A stretch of DNA of 64,000 nucleotides, from assembly GCF_000378205.1 (NCBI RefSeq), contig NZ_KB899411.1:124001-188000 (forward strand). The letters run 5' to 3'. Shown one piece after another: positions 45,006 to 53,939 of the stretch. This DNA comes from Sediminispirochaeta bajacaliforniensis DSM 16054 (GTDB lineage Bacteria; Spirochaetota; Spirochaetia; DSM-16054; Sediminispirochaetaceae). Both the position numbers and the translations under genes were made by a program. The first letter of the stretch is position 1. Each line of letters starts with the position of its first letter. The notes under the pieces are model-generated. The model searched no databases. It saw nothing but the letters and a program-made list of their open reading frames with translations, and had not been told where the DNA came from.

Positions 45006-46529
45006 TCAAAGGTTGTGGAGGTTGATCGTCTTGAGCCATGCCTCGGGTACGGCAGAAACGGGCGTAACATAGGCGATCTGCCCTCCTTCTTCCCCTATGA
45101 TTACCGTAGGGATGCCGATCAATTGATAATAGGCGTCGACGGCGGCCCCTCCCGAATTGCCGCTGTTGATTTCGGCGTCGGTCTTTATGAAGAGACGATC
45201 ACCCACCGCTTCAAAACCACTCACAATACCCCGGGTAACCGAAATGGAAGCCCGGGAGCCGGTCCCCCCGATACCGGGATAACCGAAAAACGAAAGAGGC
45301 TGGCCAATCTTCAGCGAAGCGGAATCTCCAACGGAGATATAAGGGAAACGATACCCCGAGGGGAGAAGTTCGCCGTTCAACCCCTTATCGACCCGCAGCA
45401 AAGCAAGATCGGCATCGGGATCGGATTCAACAAGCTCAGCCTGAAAAAGTTCCTTCGGCGGGATGCTGTTTTCGAGGTTCACGGCAACATAGATCGAAGG
45501 TGATACCTTTCCATCGTAGTTTTCCACCACATGCCAGTTGGTAAGGATCAGACCATCTTTGCTGACAAGACAGCCACTCCCCTTCCCTGCCGTCCCTATG
45601 ACCTCAACGGTAGAGAGTAAAACAATCTCAGACTCATCGGAAGGAAGGGGCAGAGGGTCTATCTCCTTCAACTGCTCCGGTACCGAACGATCGAAGGTCG
45701 ACAGGATGGTAAAACGCTCGGGATGATCGGAAGAGACCTGGTCGAAGGCCGTGATATAGTAACGTCCAGGCTCAAGGGGCGGGTCCGATTTTCCGGTAAT
45801 GACCAGACTCTCTCTGCCGAGAAAACTCTCCTTCACATAATCGGCCTCTTCCCTGTTGGCAACGGGATTATCCCGGGAAACAAGGAGATCAATATCCGCC
45901 TCCGCATCGGTAATATCGAGACGAAGCGCTCCGGCATCCTCCGGAACGTCGATAAAGAAGCGGCGGCTCATCCCCTCTTCAGGCTGAAGCGTCGCTTCCC
46001 TTGGGGTACCGGCTGAAAGGGCCGATATAGCCTTGCCGTCAATGAAACGAAGCGAAAGAGAAAAGGGGATTTTATCGGAACGCTCTCCGTCGATCCTCGG
46101 TTTACTATTGCGCTGATATGCAACATCAAGGTAGTAGATGCCGCTCTTGAGGGAGGGATCGGTTAATCTGCTAAAGAAAATGGTTTCATTGTAGTTGTCG
46201 CTCATGCTGTAGAAATCGACCTGATCGTAACTGCGTATTTCACTTCCGTACTGCACAAAGAGATCAAGGTCCGCAGCGGAATCGAAAAGCTTTACCTCCA
46301 CCCCGAAGACCCCCTCGGGCACGGTAAAACGATATGTTAGATAGCCTGGAGCATCATCGGAAACATCGAGAGTCTCGCTCGACACCCTTCCCGGAGTCAA
46401 AAGTCGAAAGGAACGTTCCTTCTCCAAAGCAGCCGCCTGGGAAGCGGGCAGGAGGAATGAAAGCGCCAAAGAAAAAAACAAAAACGTACTATAAAATCGG
46501 CCGATGAATCGGAACGGAAATAGTTGCAC
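45006..46529 (-). CDS. Secreted trypsin-like serine protease with PPC-type domains
   Basis: About 507 aa. GTG 46529 is preferred (GAGGG 6 bp upstream) over TTG 46544. A signal peptide (FYSTFLFFSLALSFLLPASQA) is followed by two beta-sandwich regions with PPC-like patterns (DLFVQYGSE, GIYYLDVAY; DIDLLVSRD, GRYYITAFD). The S1C-type protease domain follows with the triad H in LTNWHVVEN, D in PDADLALLRV and S in INSGNSGGAAV. No PDZ domain. Periplasmic or surface; likely quality control or processing. Divergent from gpsA across an 87-bp promoter region. Confidence 0.84.
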   Translation of the reverse strand: MQLFPFRFIGRFYSTFLFFSLALSFLLPASQAAALEKERSFRLLTPGRVSSETLDVSDDAPGYLTYRFTVPEGVFGVEVKLFDSAADLDLFVQYGSEIRSYDQVDFYSMSDNYNETIFFSRLTDPSLKSGIYYLDVAYQRNSKPRIDGERSDKIPFSLSLRFIDGKAISALSAGTPREATLQPEEGMSRRFFIDVPEDAGALRLDITDAEADIDLLVSRDNPVANREEADYVKESFLGRESLVITGKSDPPLEPGRYYITAFDQVSSDHPERFTILSTFDRSVPEQLKEIDPLPLPSDESEIVLLSTVEVIGTAGKGSGCLVSKDGLILTNWHVVENYDGKVSPSIYVAVNLENSIPPKELFQAELVESDPDADLALLRVDKGLNGELLPSGYRFPYISVGDSASLKIGQPLSFFGYPGIGGTGSRASISVTRGIVSGFEAVGDRLFIKTDAEINSGNSGGAAVDAYYQLIGIPTVIIGEEGGQIAYVTPVSAVPEAWLKTINLHNL

Positions 46530-46559
46530 AACAAACCCTCGCAAAAACGGTCTTGCCTA

Positions 46560-46587
46560 ATAGTATCACAATTCACACCCTTTTCAA
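46560..46587 (-). promoter_or_regulatory. Candidate promoter of the serine protease gene
   Basis: On the minus strand TTGAAA (46587-46582) and TACTAT (46565-46560) are 16 bp apart, 30 bp upstream of the GTG start. Confidence 0.4.
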
Positions 46588-46590
46588 CAT

Positions 46591-46603
46591 CCCCGAGTCG
46601 GGG
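46591..46603 (+). other. Small palindrome in the gpsA leader
   Basis: CCCCGAGTCGGGG is a perfect palindrome with one central base, 13 bp before the gpsA ATG. It could fold in the mRNA leader or bind a protein; no function is recognised. Confidence 0.3.
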
Positions 46604-46616
46604 TATAACAGGGGGC

Positions 46617-47720
46617 ATGAGCAACGAACAACAGCTAAACCATATTGGGGTTATTAATGCCGGTGCATGGGGAACCGCCGTCGCAAAGGTCCTGGCGGAA
46701 AAAGGCCATCAGGTCACTATCTGGGAACCCATGGAATCGGTTGTGAAAGAAATCAACAAGGAACGGAAAAACAGCCGTTTTCTACTTGGTGTGACACTAC
46801 CGGATACGATCATTGCCACCACCGATCTCAACGAAGCAGCTGGAAATAAAGATTATCTGATTCTTGCCACTCCTTCTCTCTATATTGTCGATATAGCAAA
46901 GAAACTCATCACCATTCCGGAAATTATGGAAGGGAAAACGGTCATCGGCGTTCTGACAAAGGGCTTTATCGATATTGGTTTCGGCCCTACCCTCATTACC
47001 AAAGCGCTGGAGGATTATCTTCCCGGCTTCTATAAAGGCTCTCTGGTCTATCTATCCGGCCCCAGCCATGCCGAAGAAGTAGCCCGGGGAAAGCTGACGG
47101 GCCTAATAAGTGCATCGGCAAACGGACGAAATGCCATACGGTTCAGGCAGATCTTTGCCTCGACAAACCTGATGCTCTTCTCCAGTCTCGATACCACCGG
47201 TGTACAAACCTGTGCCGCCGTCAAGAACGTCATCGCGATCGCCTTCGGCATGCTTGATGCGCTCAAGGAGCTTTCAGATCTCTTCGGCGACAATACCGAA
47301 AGCCTCTTACTGGCTGCCGGGTTAAATGAGATACAGATAATCGGCCAGGCTATAGGTGCGACCCATCCTGAAACTTTTACCAGTATAGCCGGGGTTGGAG
47401 ACCTCGACGTGACCTGCCGCAGCCGCTACGGAAGGAACCGCCGTTTCGGGAGTGAAATCATCAAAGCGGGGATCACCAGACAGTTTTCAGACCTCGAGGA
47501 TCTGATACGAAACATCCATAAGATCGGTTATCTGCCGGAAGGGGCGGTTGCCAGTAAGTATGTCCATGCCATTGTTGAAGACAAGAAGCTGAAACTTCCT
47601 ATCTGCGACATGGTATACCGAATACTGAACAGGGAACATGAGCCCCTCGAGGCCCTGACGACCCTCATGCGCGGGCTTACCGGCCCCTCTTTCGCCTTGC
47701 CGAGTGAGGGAAACGAGTAG
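46617..47720 (+). CDS. gpsA: Glycerol-3-phosphate dehydrogenase [NAD(P)+]
   Basis: A 367-aa enzyme reducing dihydroxyacetone phosphate to sn-glycerol-3-phosphate for phospholipids. The dinucleotide motif is NAGAWGTAVAKVLAEKG, where the usual first Gly of GAGxWG is Asn. Other motifs are intact: YLSGPSHAEEVARG, the catalytic lysine in AAVKNVIAIAFG, and TSIAGVGDLDVTCRSRYGRNRRFG. I start at ATG 46617; the longer frame begins in the divergent promoter region. The C-terminus is somewhat longer than in E. coli GpsA (339 aa). Confidence 0.9.
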   Translation: MSNEQQLNHIGVINAGAWGTAVAKVLAEKGHQVTIWEPMESVVKEINKERKNSRFLLGVTLPDTIIATTDLNEAAGNKDYLILATPSLYIVDIAKKLITIPEIMEGKTVIGVLTKGFIDIGFGPTLITKALEDYLPGFYKGSLVYLSGPSHAEEVARGKLTGLISASANGRNAIRFRQIFASTNLMLFSSLDTTGVQTCAAVKNVIAIAFGMLDALKELSDLFGDNTESLLLAAGLNEIQIIGQAIGATHPETFTSIAGVGDLDVTCRSRYGRNRRFGSEIIKAGITRQFSDLEDLIRNIHKIGYLPEGAVASKYVHAIVEDKKLKLPICDMVYRILNREHEPLEALTTLMRGLTGPSFALPSEGNE

Positions 47721-47725
47721 CATCG

Positions 47726-49099
47726 TCACCCCATACGGGCAAATCGCTTTGCTTCCTCCAGATCTTCTCGGCGCAGCCCCTCCCACTCCATAGGCATGAA
47801 GCTGTTATTCTGATACAGGGGTTCACGATCTATGGGGTAGCGGCTTTGTTCGACGCAGGTGTTCCACAGCAGGCTTCCGGGAACAGGGCTGAATTCGGCA
47901 ACCTGAACACCGAAGCCGCTGGCTCTTCCTCCTTTTATTGCTGAAAACAGGGCCTCTCTGCTTTGCCCCGGGAGGGCGCCGAGAACATAAAGCAAGACAT
48001 CGGAACGCTTAAAACCGGCTCGGCGCAGGGCCTGAAAGGAACGGGAGGCCTCCGAGGGCCGGAATTTGCCGTCATGTTCAAGGTGAAACGCCTCCGATTC
48101 CGACTCGTAGCCGAAACGGGCCTCCCGGAATCCCGCTCTTCGCATAAGAATTGCCGTTTCGAGATCGAGAAAGCGGAGATGCATTGCATTCGGGGTCCAG
48201 AAAGAGAGCCCCGGAAGTTTGCGAAGAATCATATCGAGAAAAGGGAGAAAAAGTCGTTCTTTATCCACAAGAAGCGCATCGTCGTAGAAGGCGAAATTCC
48301 TCACCCCGTAGCGTTCGTACAACTCCCGTACATAGGAAAAAAGCAGCTCGACATCACCACCACGCCAGGAAGGTTCAAGACGATGTGAAGCGCAATAGTC
48401 GCAGCGATAGGGGCAGCCCCGATTTAGTCTGATAGGAGCGGCACCGTTGCGCATGATCGCCCGGTGCAGTAAAGGGAACAGTGGCACGGCGCCTTCAGGA
48501 ACAGGCAAGGCCCGCTCCCCAAGTAAGCGGGCAAGCCTCTCTGCACCACTGCCGGCGTCGGGAGACCCCACAATCGCAAGATCGACACCGGGTAGAGCGT
48601 TGCAATGGCCGGGAAGAAGGGAGGCATAGACTCCACCCACGATAATCGGTATATCCTGCCACAAGGAACGACAGAGAGCCGCAACTTCCGCGACCCCCTG
48701 GTACCAGTAGGTCATACCGCCGGCGATAAACACAACATCGGGTGAAGGTCCGTCAAGCAGAAGCGAGCGGAGCATGGCAGGAGGAACCCCGTAGCGGCTG
48801 TAGCGTCTTGGAATCGGGGCCATTCCCTCAGGCAAAGAAACCGGAGAACGGAAAAATTTGCCTGTCCCGTTTGCCTTACGCTTCGGCCGCCTTCTGCCGC
48901 CTCCAAGCGGTAAATCGGGATCCAGCGCATCGACCACCCTGACGTGGTAACCGGAGGCCTGAAACCACGAGGCAATCCGTAAAAGGCCATAGGGCCGCAG
49001 AAAGAGATCATACAACGCAAAATCATAAATCGGGGGGGACAAAAAAAGTGCCACCGGATGGTCGGATTCGAAAAAGTTCATGCCACTGGACATAATCAC
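47726..49099 (-). CDS. B12-binding-domain radical SAM protein
   Basis: A 457-aa protein. The N-terminal cobalamin-binding-like region (LRIASWFQASGYHVRVVDALD, IPIIVGGVYASLLP) precedes a radical SAM core with the cluster motif GCPYRCDYC near residue 228. Family relatives modify unreactive carbons or make lipids and natural products; the substrate is unknown. ATG 49093 and 49081 are alternative starts. It is convergent with gpsA and divergent from tRNA-Cys. Confidence 0.82.
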   Translation of the reverse strand: MIMSSGMNFFESDHPVALFLSPPIYDFALYDLFLRPYGLLRIASWFQASGYHVRVVDALDPDLPLGGGRRRPKRKANGTGKFFRSPVSLPEGMAPIPRRYSRYGVPPAMLRSLLLDGPSPDVVFIAGGMTYWYQGVAEVAALCRSLWQDIPIIVGGVYASLLPGHCNALPGVDLAIVGSPDAGSGAERLARLLGERALPVPEGAVPLFPLLHRAIMRNGAAPIRLNRGCPYRCDYCASHRLEPSWRGGDVELLFSYVRELYERYGVRNFAFYDDALLVDKERLFLPFLDMILRKLPGLSFWTPNAMHLRFLDLETAILMRRAGFREARFGYESESEAFHLEHDGKFRPSEASRSFQALRRAGFKRSDVLLYVLGALPGQSREALFSAIKGGRASGFGVQVAEFSPVPGSLLWNTCVEQSRYPIDREPLYQNNSFMPMEWEGLRREDLEEAKRFARMG

Positions 49100-49115
49100 C
49101 TTTATTTGTTATCTT
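49087..49115 (+). promoter_or_regulatory. tRNA-Cys promoter
   Basis: TGGACA (49087-49092) and TATCTT (49110-49115) are separated by 17 bp, with the expected start about 5 bp before the mature tRNA. It lies at the 5' end of the divergent radical SAM gene. Confidence 0.5.
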
Positions 49116-49126
49116 AGCTTCCACAC

Positions 49127-49198
49127 GGCGCCGTACCCAAGTGGTAAGGGAGAGGTCTGCAAAACCTTTATGCAGCGGTTCGAATCCGCTCGGCGCCT
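49127..49198 (+). tRNA. tRNA-Cys (anticodon GCA)
   Basis: A complete cloverleaf: acceptor GGCGCCG/CGGCGCC, D-arm CCC/GGG, anticodon stem GAGGT/ACCTT with loop CTGCAAA, T-arm AGCGG-TTCGAAT-CCGCT. The discriminator base is T, as expected for tRNA-Cys. CCA is not encoded. It directly borders the AT-rich accessory block at 49.2-58.0 kb. Confidence 0.96.
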
Positions 49199-49226
49199 GA
49201 CATTTCATTACAATAAATGAGACGAC

Positions 49227-49259
49227 AAAACGGAGTGTGATTTTCGCACTCCGTTTTTT
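49227..49259 (+). terminator. Rho-independent terminator after tRNA-Cys
   Basis: AAAACGGAGTG and CACTCCGTTTT form an 11-bp stem with a 9-nt loop followed by a T-run, 28 bp downstream of the tRNA. Confidence 0.9.
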
Positions 49260-49709
49260 ATAGCAATCCCTTTCTTTAGAACAAGTTATACTAGGTTATC
49301 AAAAAAGCGGTGCTTATCCAAGTACTTCGGTGTATTTCGGCATGGTGGATTAAATCAATATAGTTTGCTGCGAAAGAAGCGGTATTGAATCTGATAAGCG
49401 CAATTCACCCAATGCACAATATCACCGTGTATTGGATGAACCGATAGTAGACAACAGTCACCAGACAATCACTAAAGCAGACGAAAAGCGAATCTCTTCC
49501 AACCTTTTTCGAAGCCGATCGGAAAAATAGTATACCTGGCTGTAAAAGCTATCTTCTTGTTTCATGGGCTGGTTCTTTAGGAAAAACCTCCTTGTGTCGA
49601 ACAAGATCCCAACAGGTCTCCTATCTGCTTTAATTCGAAACATCAATGGAATATGCTGCTACCCTAAACTTTGGATCGTATCCAACGACAGAAAGATTTG
49701 TTTTGAGGG
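49260..49709. other. Gap of about 450 bp holding only a gene remnant
   Basis: Between the tRNA terminator and the pseudokinase stop there is no full gene, no second tRNA end and no integrase. The only recognisable content is the short frame at 49458-49646. The region looks like decayed junction DNA of the accessory block. Confidence 0.4.
49458..49646 (-). pseudogene. Possible N-terminal remnant of a LuxR/MalT-type regulator
   Basis: A 62-codon frame ending in QVYYFSDRLRKRLEEIRFSSALVI and then a stop. This resembles the residues just before the P-loop (EAPSGYGKTT) of large LuxR/MalT-like ATPase regulators, with the rest missing. The match rests on a short stretch, so the identification is tentative. 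It may be a leftover of the gene disrupted when the accessory block formed. Confidence 0.28.
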
Positions 49710-51269
49710 CTAAGATCTATCAGCTAATGATCGTATCCAATGCAAAAAACGGTACCAACATCCATGACGAGTCATCTGCGGTGAGTTTTCATGTTTGCCT
49801 GGAATTTGTTTATCTTTCTCAAAATCGGTTTGCACAACCTCAGACACGGAATAATCAATCGTCTGGGCATGAGGGCCGGGAAACGGGATCTTCTTTGTCT
49901 CGGTGATGGGTTCAACAAGCTTAAAAGATTTGGCCGTTACCCGTAAATCTTTCATCCTATCCTGCTTCCGAGACGTCGAAAGAGGGCTATCCATGTTATC
50001 TTCACTGGTACGGTCCTCTCTCGTTTTGGTAGTGTCAGTATGATAAATAGGGCCACGTATGGGTTCCGTATATGCCGCTTCTTCCATATCGTCTTGTTTT
50101 TTACCGCCCTCACTATTTTGAATTGGCATATTATTATTGGGCTTCGATGATTTCCTGTACCCGAGGAAATAATCATCAAAGGTGCGATTTATCTGCCATG
50201 AAACCTTTTCACCCTCTTTTTCGGCATTTTCATCTATTTCCAGTAATTCTGCAGTATCCGGAATGTCTACAATGTCCTCTGCTTTTTCTCTGGAATTATG
50301 GGATCTGACAAAGAGATTCCGAAAAAATCCGGAAACGGTATCCCATAGTTTCCATAAGCTAATGGTATTGTTTTGTCCCCGGAGAGCTTGTGTATATCCT
50401 TTTTTATTGATTGATAGCTGTTTTTTTTGATATTCTGATTTTTCCAACAATTCCAATGCATTTCTTTCGTAAAAGAGAGCGGAAATCATATCCCGCAACT
50501 CTTTTATTGAAGAGAATTTTCTGGGAGAAAAAAGCATTCGTTCTATAATTTTTCGGGCATTCCCAGATAATGAAATATGCCTAATCACATCTTTGCTCGG
50601 AAAATAGTAACCGTCCCGTACTTGAAATGCGCTTATCCCAAATAACAAGGAATAGAGGGTCATGCCCAATGAGTATATATCACGATGGAGATCTATATTC
50701 GATAGTTTGGTACGATAGTTATAAAGGAAAAGCAAACGCTTCTGAATCCAATCGGGAACATTGTTTTCATCGTAGAAAGGCAACAGGCCCTGTACATAGC
50801 TATCGTTAAGCTGTGTATGCAAAACCGATACAGGATCAATGGAAATAGTTTCAAACGATACAAATCCATGATGGAGCCCCGCGGTCTCCAAGTAGTACAA
50901 GCTATCGACGATCCCGGAAAAAAGGGGAAGCGCATCTTTAAAAGGTAATTTCCAGCCGGAATTGAGTTTATCGGTCAAAGGAATACCAGTATCACGCAGA
51001 ATTGAAATAAAAGGATATTCATCGTAAAAGCCAAGCTCAATCAACGTCTCAATATTCCTATCCTTCACTTCATAAAGGCGAAAAAAAAGCGTCCGCAGAT
51101 CTTCCAGTACCGTAGCAGGGAATTCTGATCTCTTGCGACTTATAAAACAGATCGTAAAAGTATTTGCAGAATATACGGCATGAGCATTCCAAAATTCGAT
51201 AATTCCATCATCAGATATTTTCGAACGGATAAGGTAACAATTATTAATGGTAACCCCTTCAAGGTCCAT
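49710..51269 (-). CDS. Ser/Thr protein kinase-like pseudokinase with disordered tail
   Basis: A 519-aa protein. Residues 1-290 follow the eukaryotic-type kinase fold, best seen at DIYSLGMTLYSLLFG (197-211, subdomain IX). The catalytic loop HRDxxxxN is replaced by HHGFVSFET (133-141), the beta-3 lysine is absent (FTICFISRK) and no DFG is visible, so it should not transfer phosphate. Residues 290-519 are charged and low-complexity, probably disordered and a possible phosphorylation target. It is last in the left arm, 0 bp from the HipA-like kinase gene. Probable scaffold or allosteric partner of that kinase. Confidence 0.6.
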   Translation of the reverse strand: MDLEGVTINNCYLIRSKISDDGIIEFWNAHAVYSANTFTICFISRKRSEFPATVLEDLRTLFFRLYEVKDRNIETLIELGFYDEYPFISILRDTGIPLTDKLNSGWKLPFKDALPLFSGIVDSLYYLETAGLHHGFVSFETISIDPVSVLHTQLNDSYVQGLLPFYDENNVPDWIQKRLLFLYNYRTKLSNIDLHRDIYSLGMTLYSLLFGISAFQVRDGYYFPSKDVIRHISLSGNARKIIERMLFSPRKFSSIKELRDMISALFYERNALELLEKSEYQKKQLSINKKGYTQALRGQNNTISLWKLWDTVSGFFRNLFVRSHNSREKAEDIVDIPDTAELLEIDENAEKEGEKVSWQINRTFDDYFLGYRKSSKPNNNMPIQNSEGGKKQDDMEEAAYTEPIRGPIYHTDTTKTREDRTSEDNMDSPLSTSRKQDRMKDLRVTAKSFKLVEPITETKKIPFPGPHAQTIDYSVSEVVQTDFEKDKQIPGKHENSPQMTRHGCWYRFLHWIRSLADRS

Positions 51270-52205
51270 TTACGATTTTTTTCCCTTATAATAGTTCAGA
51301 AACGACTCTCCAAATCCTGAATAACGATCATTCTCCGCCTTTTCAACGGTTGCATCCCTTTTTTTGAACCATTTCCTGAAATAGTTATTTATATAGGTTC
51401 GTCGCTTCGATATGTTCGTCGAGACCAAAGTGGCAGTCTCCTGCACGGAAACATTCTTGATAATAGAATCACGCATGCTTTCCCTTGTAACAGATTCCAA
51501 TAACTCCAATGGGATCGACATCATGGTGGATAATCGGTCCTCGAATGTTTCTATCGAGAGCTTTTCAAAATTCTCTGTCTTCAATAGCGTGAGAAATCGT
51601 GTCTTTTCGGTACGGTGCCATCCGAATTTATCTTTGTTACCTGTTATTTTCATTTGAGTGCTCTTTAGATCTGCTTTGTTGTAGTCAATCACAACAACAC
51701 ACGGAGAAGAATCTCGATCATGGAAGACAAGATAATTATTGGGATTTCTGTCCTCATCGAAAAAAAGCCATCTATTTATGAGATCATTCGCTAAAATTCT
51801 CATAAATGGTTTTTCCAAATAATTATAACTAGAAATTTGCATTGCATTTTTTACATTCTTAGTAACACGATAATATGTGCCATTGATTTTTTTTAGAATA
51901 TTGGGCGCTGCAATGGTGTTTAGAAGAAAATCAATATAGTAGGCAATCTCCTGAAGTTTATGGTCATATGCCTCATTTTCGGGAATTTTTTTCAGCAGCC
52001 ATGAATTACCATCCTCGTCTTTTGCTCCGATATAACTTCTCATACTTGCAGTAAAGGGAACATCGGTATTATCACCAATATCAAATAGTTGAAGATTATT
52101 CATCTTGTCAATGAGCTCACCAATACTACAATCAAGATAAAGCCCTTTTCTGAATTCGCTGTCTTTGACAGTATAGAGCCGCTTTTCTTGCATATAATCA
52201 GACAT
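51270..52205 (-). CDS. HipA/PI-kinase-like atypical protein kinase
   Basis: A 311-aa protein with the residue pattern of HipA/PI3-4-kinase-fold enzymes: lysines in SWLLKKI (72-73), a helix-C glutamate near 86 (DHKLQEIAYYI), the catalytic loop FFDEDRNPNNYLVF (D152/N156) and metal motif VVIDYNKAD (D174). All key residues appear present, unlike the adjacent pseudokinase. No HipB-like antitoxin and no HipA N-subdomain, so it is not a classical HipBA toxin. It overlaps the phosphatase gene by 8 bp and abuts the pseudokinase. Targets unknown; the four paralogues and the tail of the pseudokinase are candidates. Confidence 0.6.
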   Translation of the reverse strand: MSDYMQEKRLYTVKDSEFRKGLYLDCSIGELIDKMNNLQLFDIGDNTDVPFTASMRSYIGAKDEDGNSWLLKKIPENEAYDHKLQEIAYYIDFLLNTIAAPNILKKINGTYYRVTKNVKNAMQISSYNYLEKPFMRILANDLINRWLFFDEDRNPNNYLVFHDRDSSPCVVVIDYNKADLKSTQMKITGNKDKFGWHRTEKTRFLTLLKTENFEKLSIETFEDRLSTMMSIPLELLESVTRESMRDSIIKNVSVQETATLVSTNISKRRTYINNYFRKWFKKRDATVEKAENDRYSGFGESFLNYYKGKKS

Positions 52206-53100
52206 AGAATCTCTCCCGTTCTTTTTCTATGGCAAACACATCGGTAATCTCACCATCATGGATTTTAAGGTAGGGAGCTCTGGTCTGCAGATTTGTATAG
52301 ATGATAATATGATTCTTTATACCAATAATATCCCTCCAAATCCCCGTTAAATTTCCGGTATTCCACATGGGATTATGGCCGACAATAAACGGCAGTTCCT
52401 CGGGCAGATCCAAGGCTTTCAGCATCTTTCGGATGTCACGTTCGTCGTATTCTTTCAAGCTTGGAGTTCCGCGGAATTCATGAAGGCGGTTCCACATCAG
52501 TTGATGACATATTTCCTGATCACTATACGCGTTGATCAATTCATCTCTTCCGCATCCCCCTCTGACAGGGCCTGCATGGGTAATGACAAACCCATTACCG
52601 ATAATAAAGAGCGGGAGGCTTTCAAAAAAATCACTAACGCTTTCAACATATTCTTCTCCACGGTGCTGCAGCAAAAATTCACGAAAAATTTTCCCCTGTT
52701 GGATCCCACTTTTCGCCAGACGTTCGTCGAAAGTATCGTGATTGCCTCTGATATAAAGAACATTTTCGCCATATGTCAAAATTAAACGAAACATCTCCTC
52801 AAGGACAAGAAGGGAACTTTCCATTTCAAGCATATGCCCCGTTTGATCGTTATGCACACCATCGCCGATAAAAACCACAAGCGATTTTCCCGCCTCAAGA
52901 GCTTTATCGTTCCCATCATGGGCGACAATTTTTACAAGATTATCGTAAGCTCCATGGAGATCGCCGATAACAATGACCTCACGTTTGTCTTTTGAGATAT
53001 CTATTAATCCGCCAGGTCGTCCCTCCCGATCCTTTGGACGATTCTTATTATTACCGAGAATCTTAATTACTTTTCGTATCAGTTCCGGCGTTATCTTCAT
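52198..53100 (-). CDS. PPP-type metallophosphoesterase (Ser/Thr protein phosphatase-like)
   Basis: A 300-aa calcineurin-fold phosphatase with the full PPP motif ladder: IGDLHG (45-50), FIGDGVHND (a variant of GDxVDRG, 78-86), RGNHDTFDE (118-126), VITHAGP near 173 and VGHNPMWN near 240. It overlaps the HipA-like kinase gene by 8 bp, which makes a writer/eraser pair on one message. Diadenosine tetraphosphatase is the alternative family function. It follows a paralogue gene by 39 bp. Confidence 0.8.
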   Translation of the reverse strand: MKITPELIRKVIKILGNNKNRPKDREGRPGGLIDISKDKREVIVIGDLHGAYDNLVKIVAHDGNDKALEAGKSLVVFIGDGVHNDQTGHMLEMESSLLVLEEMFRLILTYGENVLYIRGNHDTFDERLAKSGIQQGKIFREFLLQHRGEEYVESVSDFFESLPLFIIGNGFVITHAGPVRGGCGRDELINAYSDQEICHQLMWNRLHEFRGTPSLKEYDERDIRKMLKALDLPEELPFIVGHNPMWNTGNLTGIWRDIIGIKNHIIIYTNLQTRAPYLKIHDGEITDVFAIEKERERFYV

Positions 53101-53139
53101 GGCCGTTACCTCGCTTAGAATAATAAAGGTAAAAACATC

Positions 53140-53847
53140 TTATATGGAAGTATGAGAAAGTTTTTCCATAAATGCAAGAAACTCCGGTGAGGGCTTCACT
53201 TCGCTCTTTTCCCGCTCGATCCTGACCAATAATACTTTAGAAATAATGTCAGTCAATTTTTTCGTGTTATCAAAATAGGCCATCCTGATGCCATGGCTCT
53301 GCTTTGCAACGTTTATCTTTCTCAGGTCTCCATCGTATCGTCCAAGAATAGAAATCCAGTCAAGAATATCCAAAATCGTAGCATTTATGAGATCATCCTG
53401 GTCCATTTCCTGATCAAGAAATTTTCCGATGTTGTTTAGTTCGGAAATATCAAGATCGTAAATCTCGTATCCGTCGTTTGCATTATGATAACAAGACTCG
53501 ATGATACCAAGAATGGCAAGAAGAACCTTATAATAGATTTGGCCGGGATGCCAAACTGTCAGGAGCTGAAATGCTTTTTTGATAAGAGCCCTGTTAGGCT
53601 TTAGGATGGTAAAAAGAAGACGCGGATCATTATTGCCAACCAGAGAATCGACTATATATTTATTGTTGGTTTCCAATATCCTGAGAAAAATCCAATAATT
53701 AGTAGGATTGATACCGATATTTCTGATATATCGAGCAAAAAAAACACTAGACTCAACTTCGGAAGGAGTTGCCGCACCTATAATCCCATTCAAAATGATT
53801 TGTTTATTCTGTATCAAGATATCGTCATATTGATCTGGAATACTCAT
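53140..53847 (-). CDS. Paralogue 1 of an unrecognised four-member family
   Basis: A 235-aa, mostly helical, cytoplasmic protein. It shares with the plus-strand proteins at 55724, 56437 and 57294 an ordered set of motifs: ARYIRNIGINPTNYWIFLR, VDSLVGNNDP, WHPGQIYYKVLLAILGI, NDGYEIYDLDISELNNIGKFL and QDDLINATILDILDWI. I do not recognise the family. It is first in the left arm, upstream of the phosphatase and kinases, and is the most diverged member (IGKFL for LGKHL). Confidence 0.65.
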   Translation of the reverse strand: MSIPDQYDDILIQNKQIILNGIIGAATPSEVESSVFFARYIRNIGINPTNYWIFLRILETNNKYIVDSLVGNNDPRLLFTILKPNRALIKKAFQLLTVWHPGQIYYKVLLAILGIIESCYHNANDGYEIYDLDISELNNIGKFLDQEMDQDDLINATILDILDWISILGRYDGDLRKINVAKQSHGIRMAYFDNTKKLTDIISKVLLVRIEREKSEVKPSPEFLAFMEKLSHTSI

Positions 53848-53892
53848 TCCTCTGTTTTCCCTGGTGATACACTACTCTTACTCTACAGAGAT

Positions 53893-53922
53893 AGTATAAA
53901 ACTATTGTTTTCCCGTTGTCTA
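53893..53922 (-). promoter_or_regulatory. Promoter of the left arm (paralogue-phosphatase-kinase operon)
   Basis: On the minus strand TAGACA (53922-53917) and TATACT (53898-53893) are 18 bp apart, 46 bp upstream of ATG 53847. Confidence 0.5.
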
Positions 53923-53939
53923 ATGATCATGAAAGAAAT

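Noticed and set aside
46617-47720. gpsA as a pseudogene because the first Gly of GxGxxG is Asn
   Set aside because: The frame is full-length and all other catalytic and binding motifs are intact.
51270-52205. HipBA toxin-antitoxin module
   Set aside because: No HipB-like DNA-binding partner and no HipA N-subdomain; the gene overlaps a phosphatase instead.
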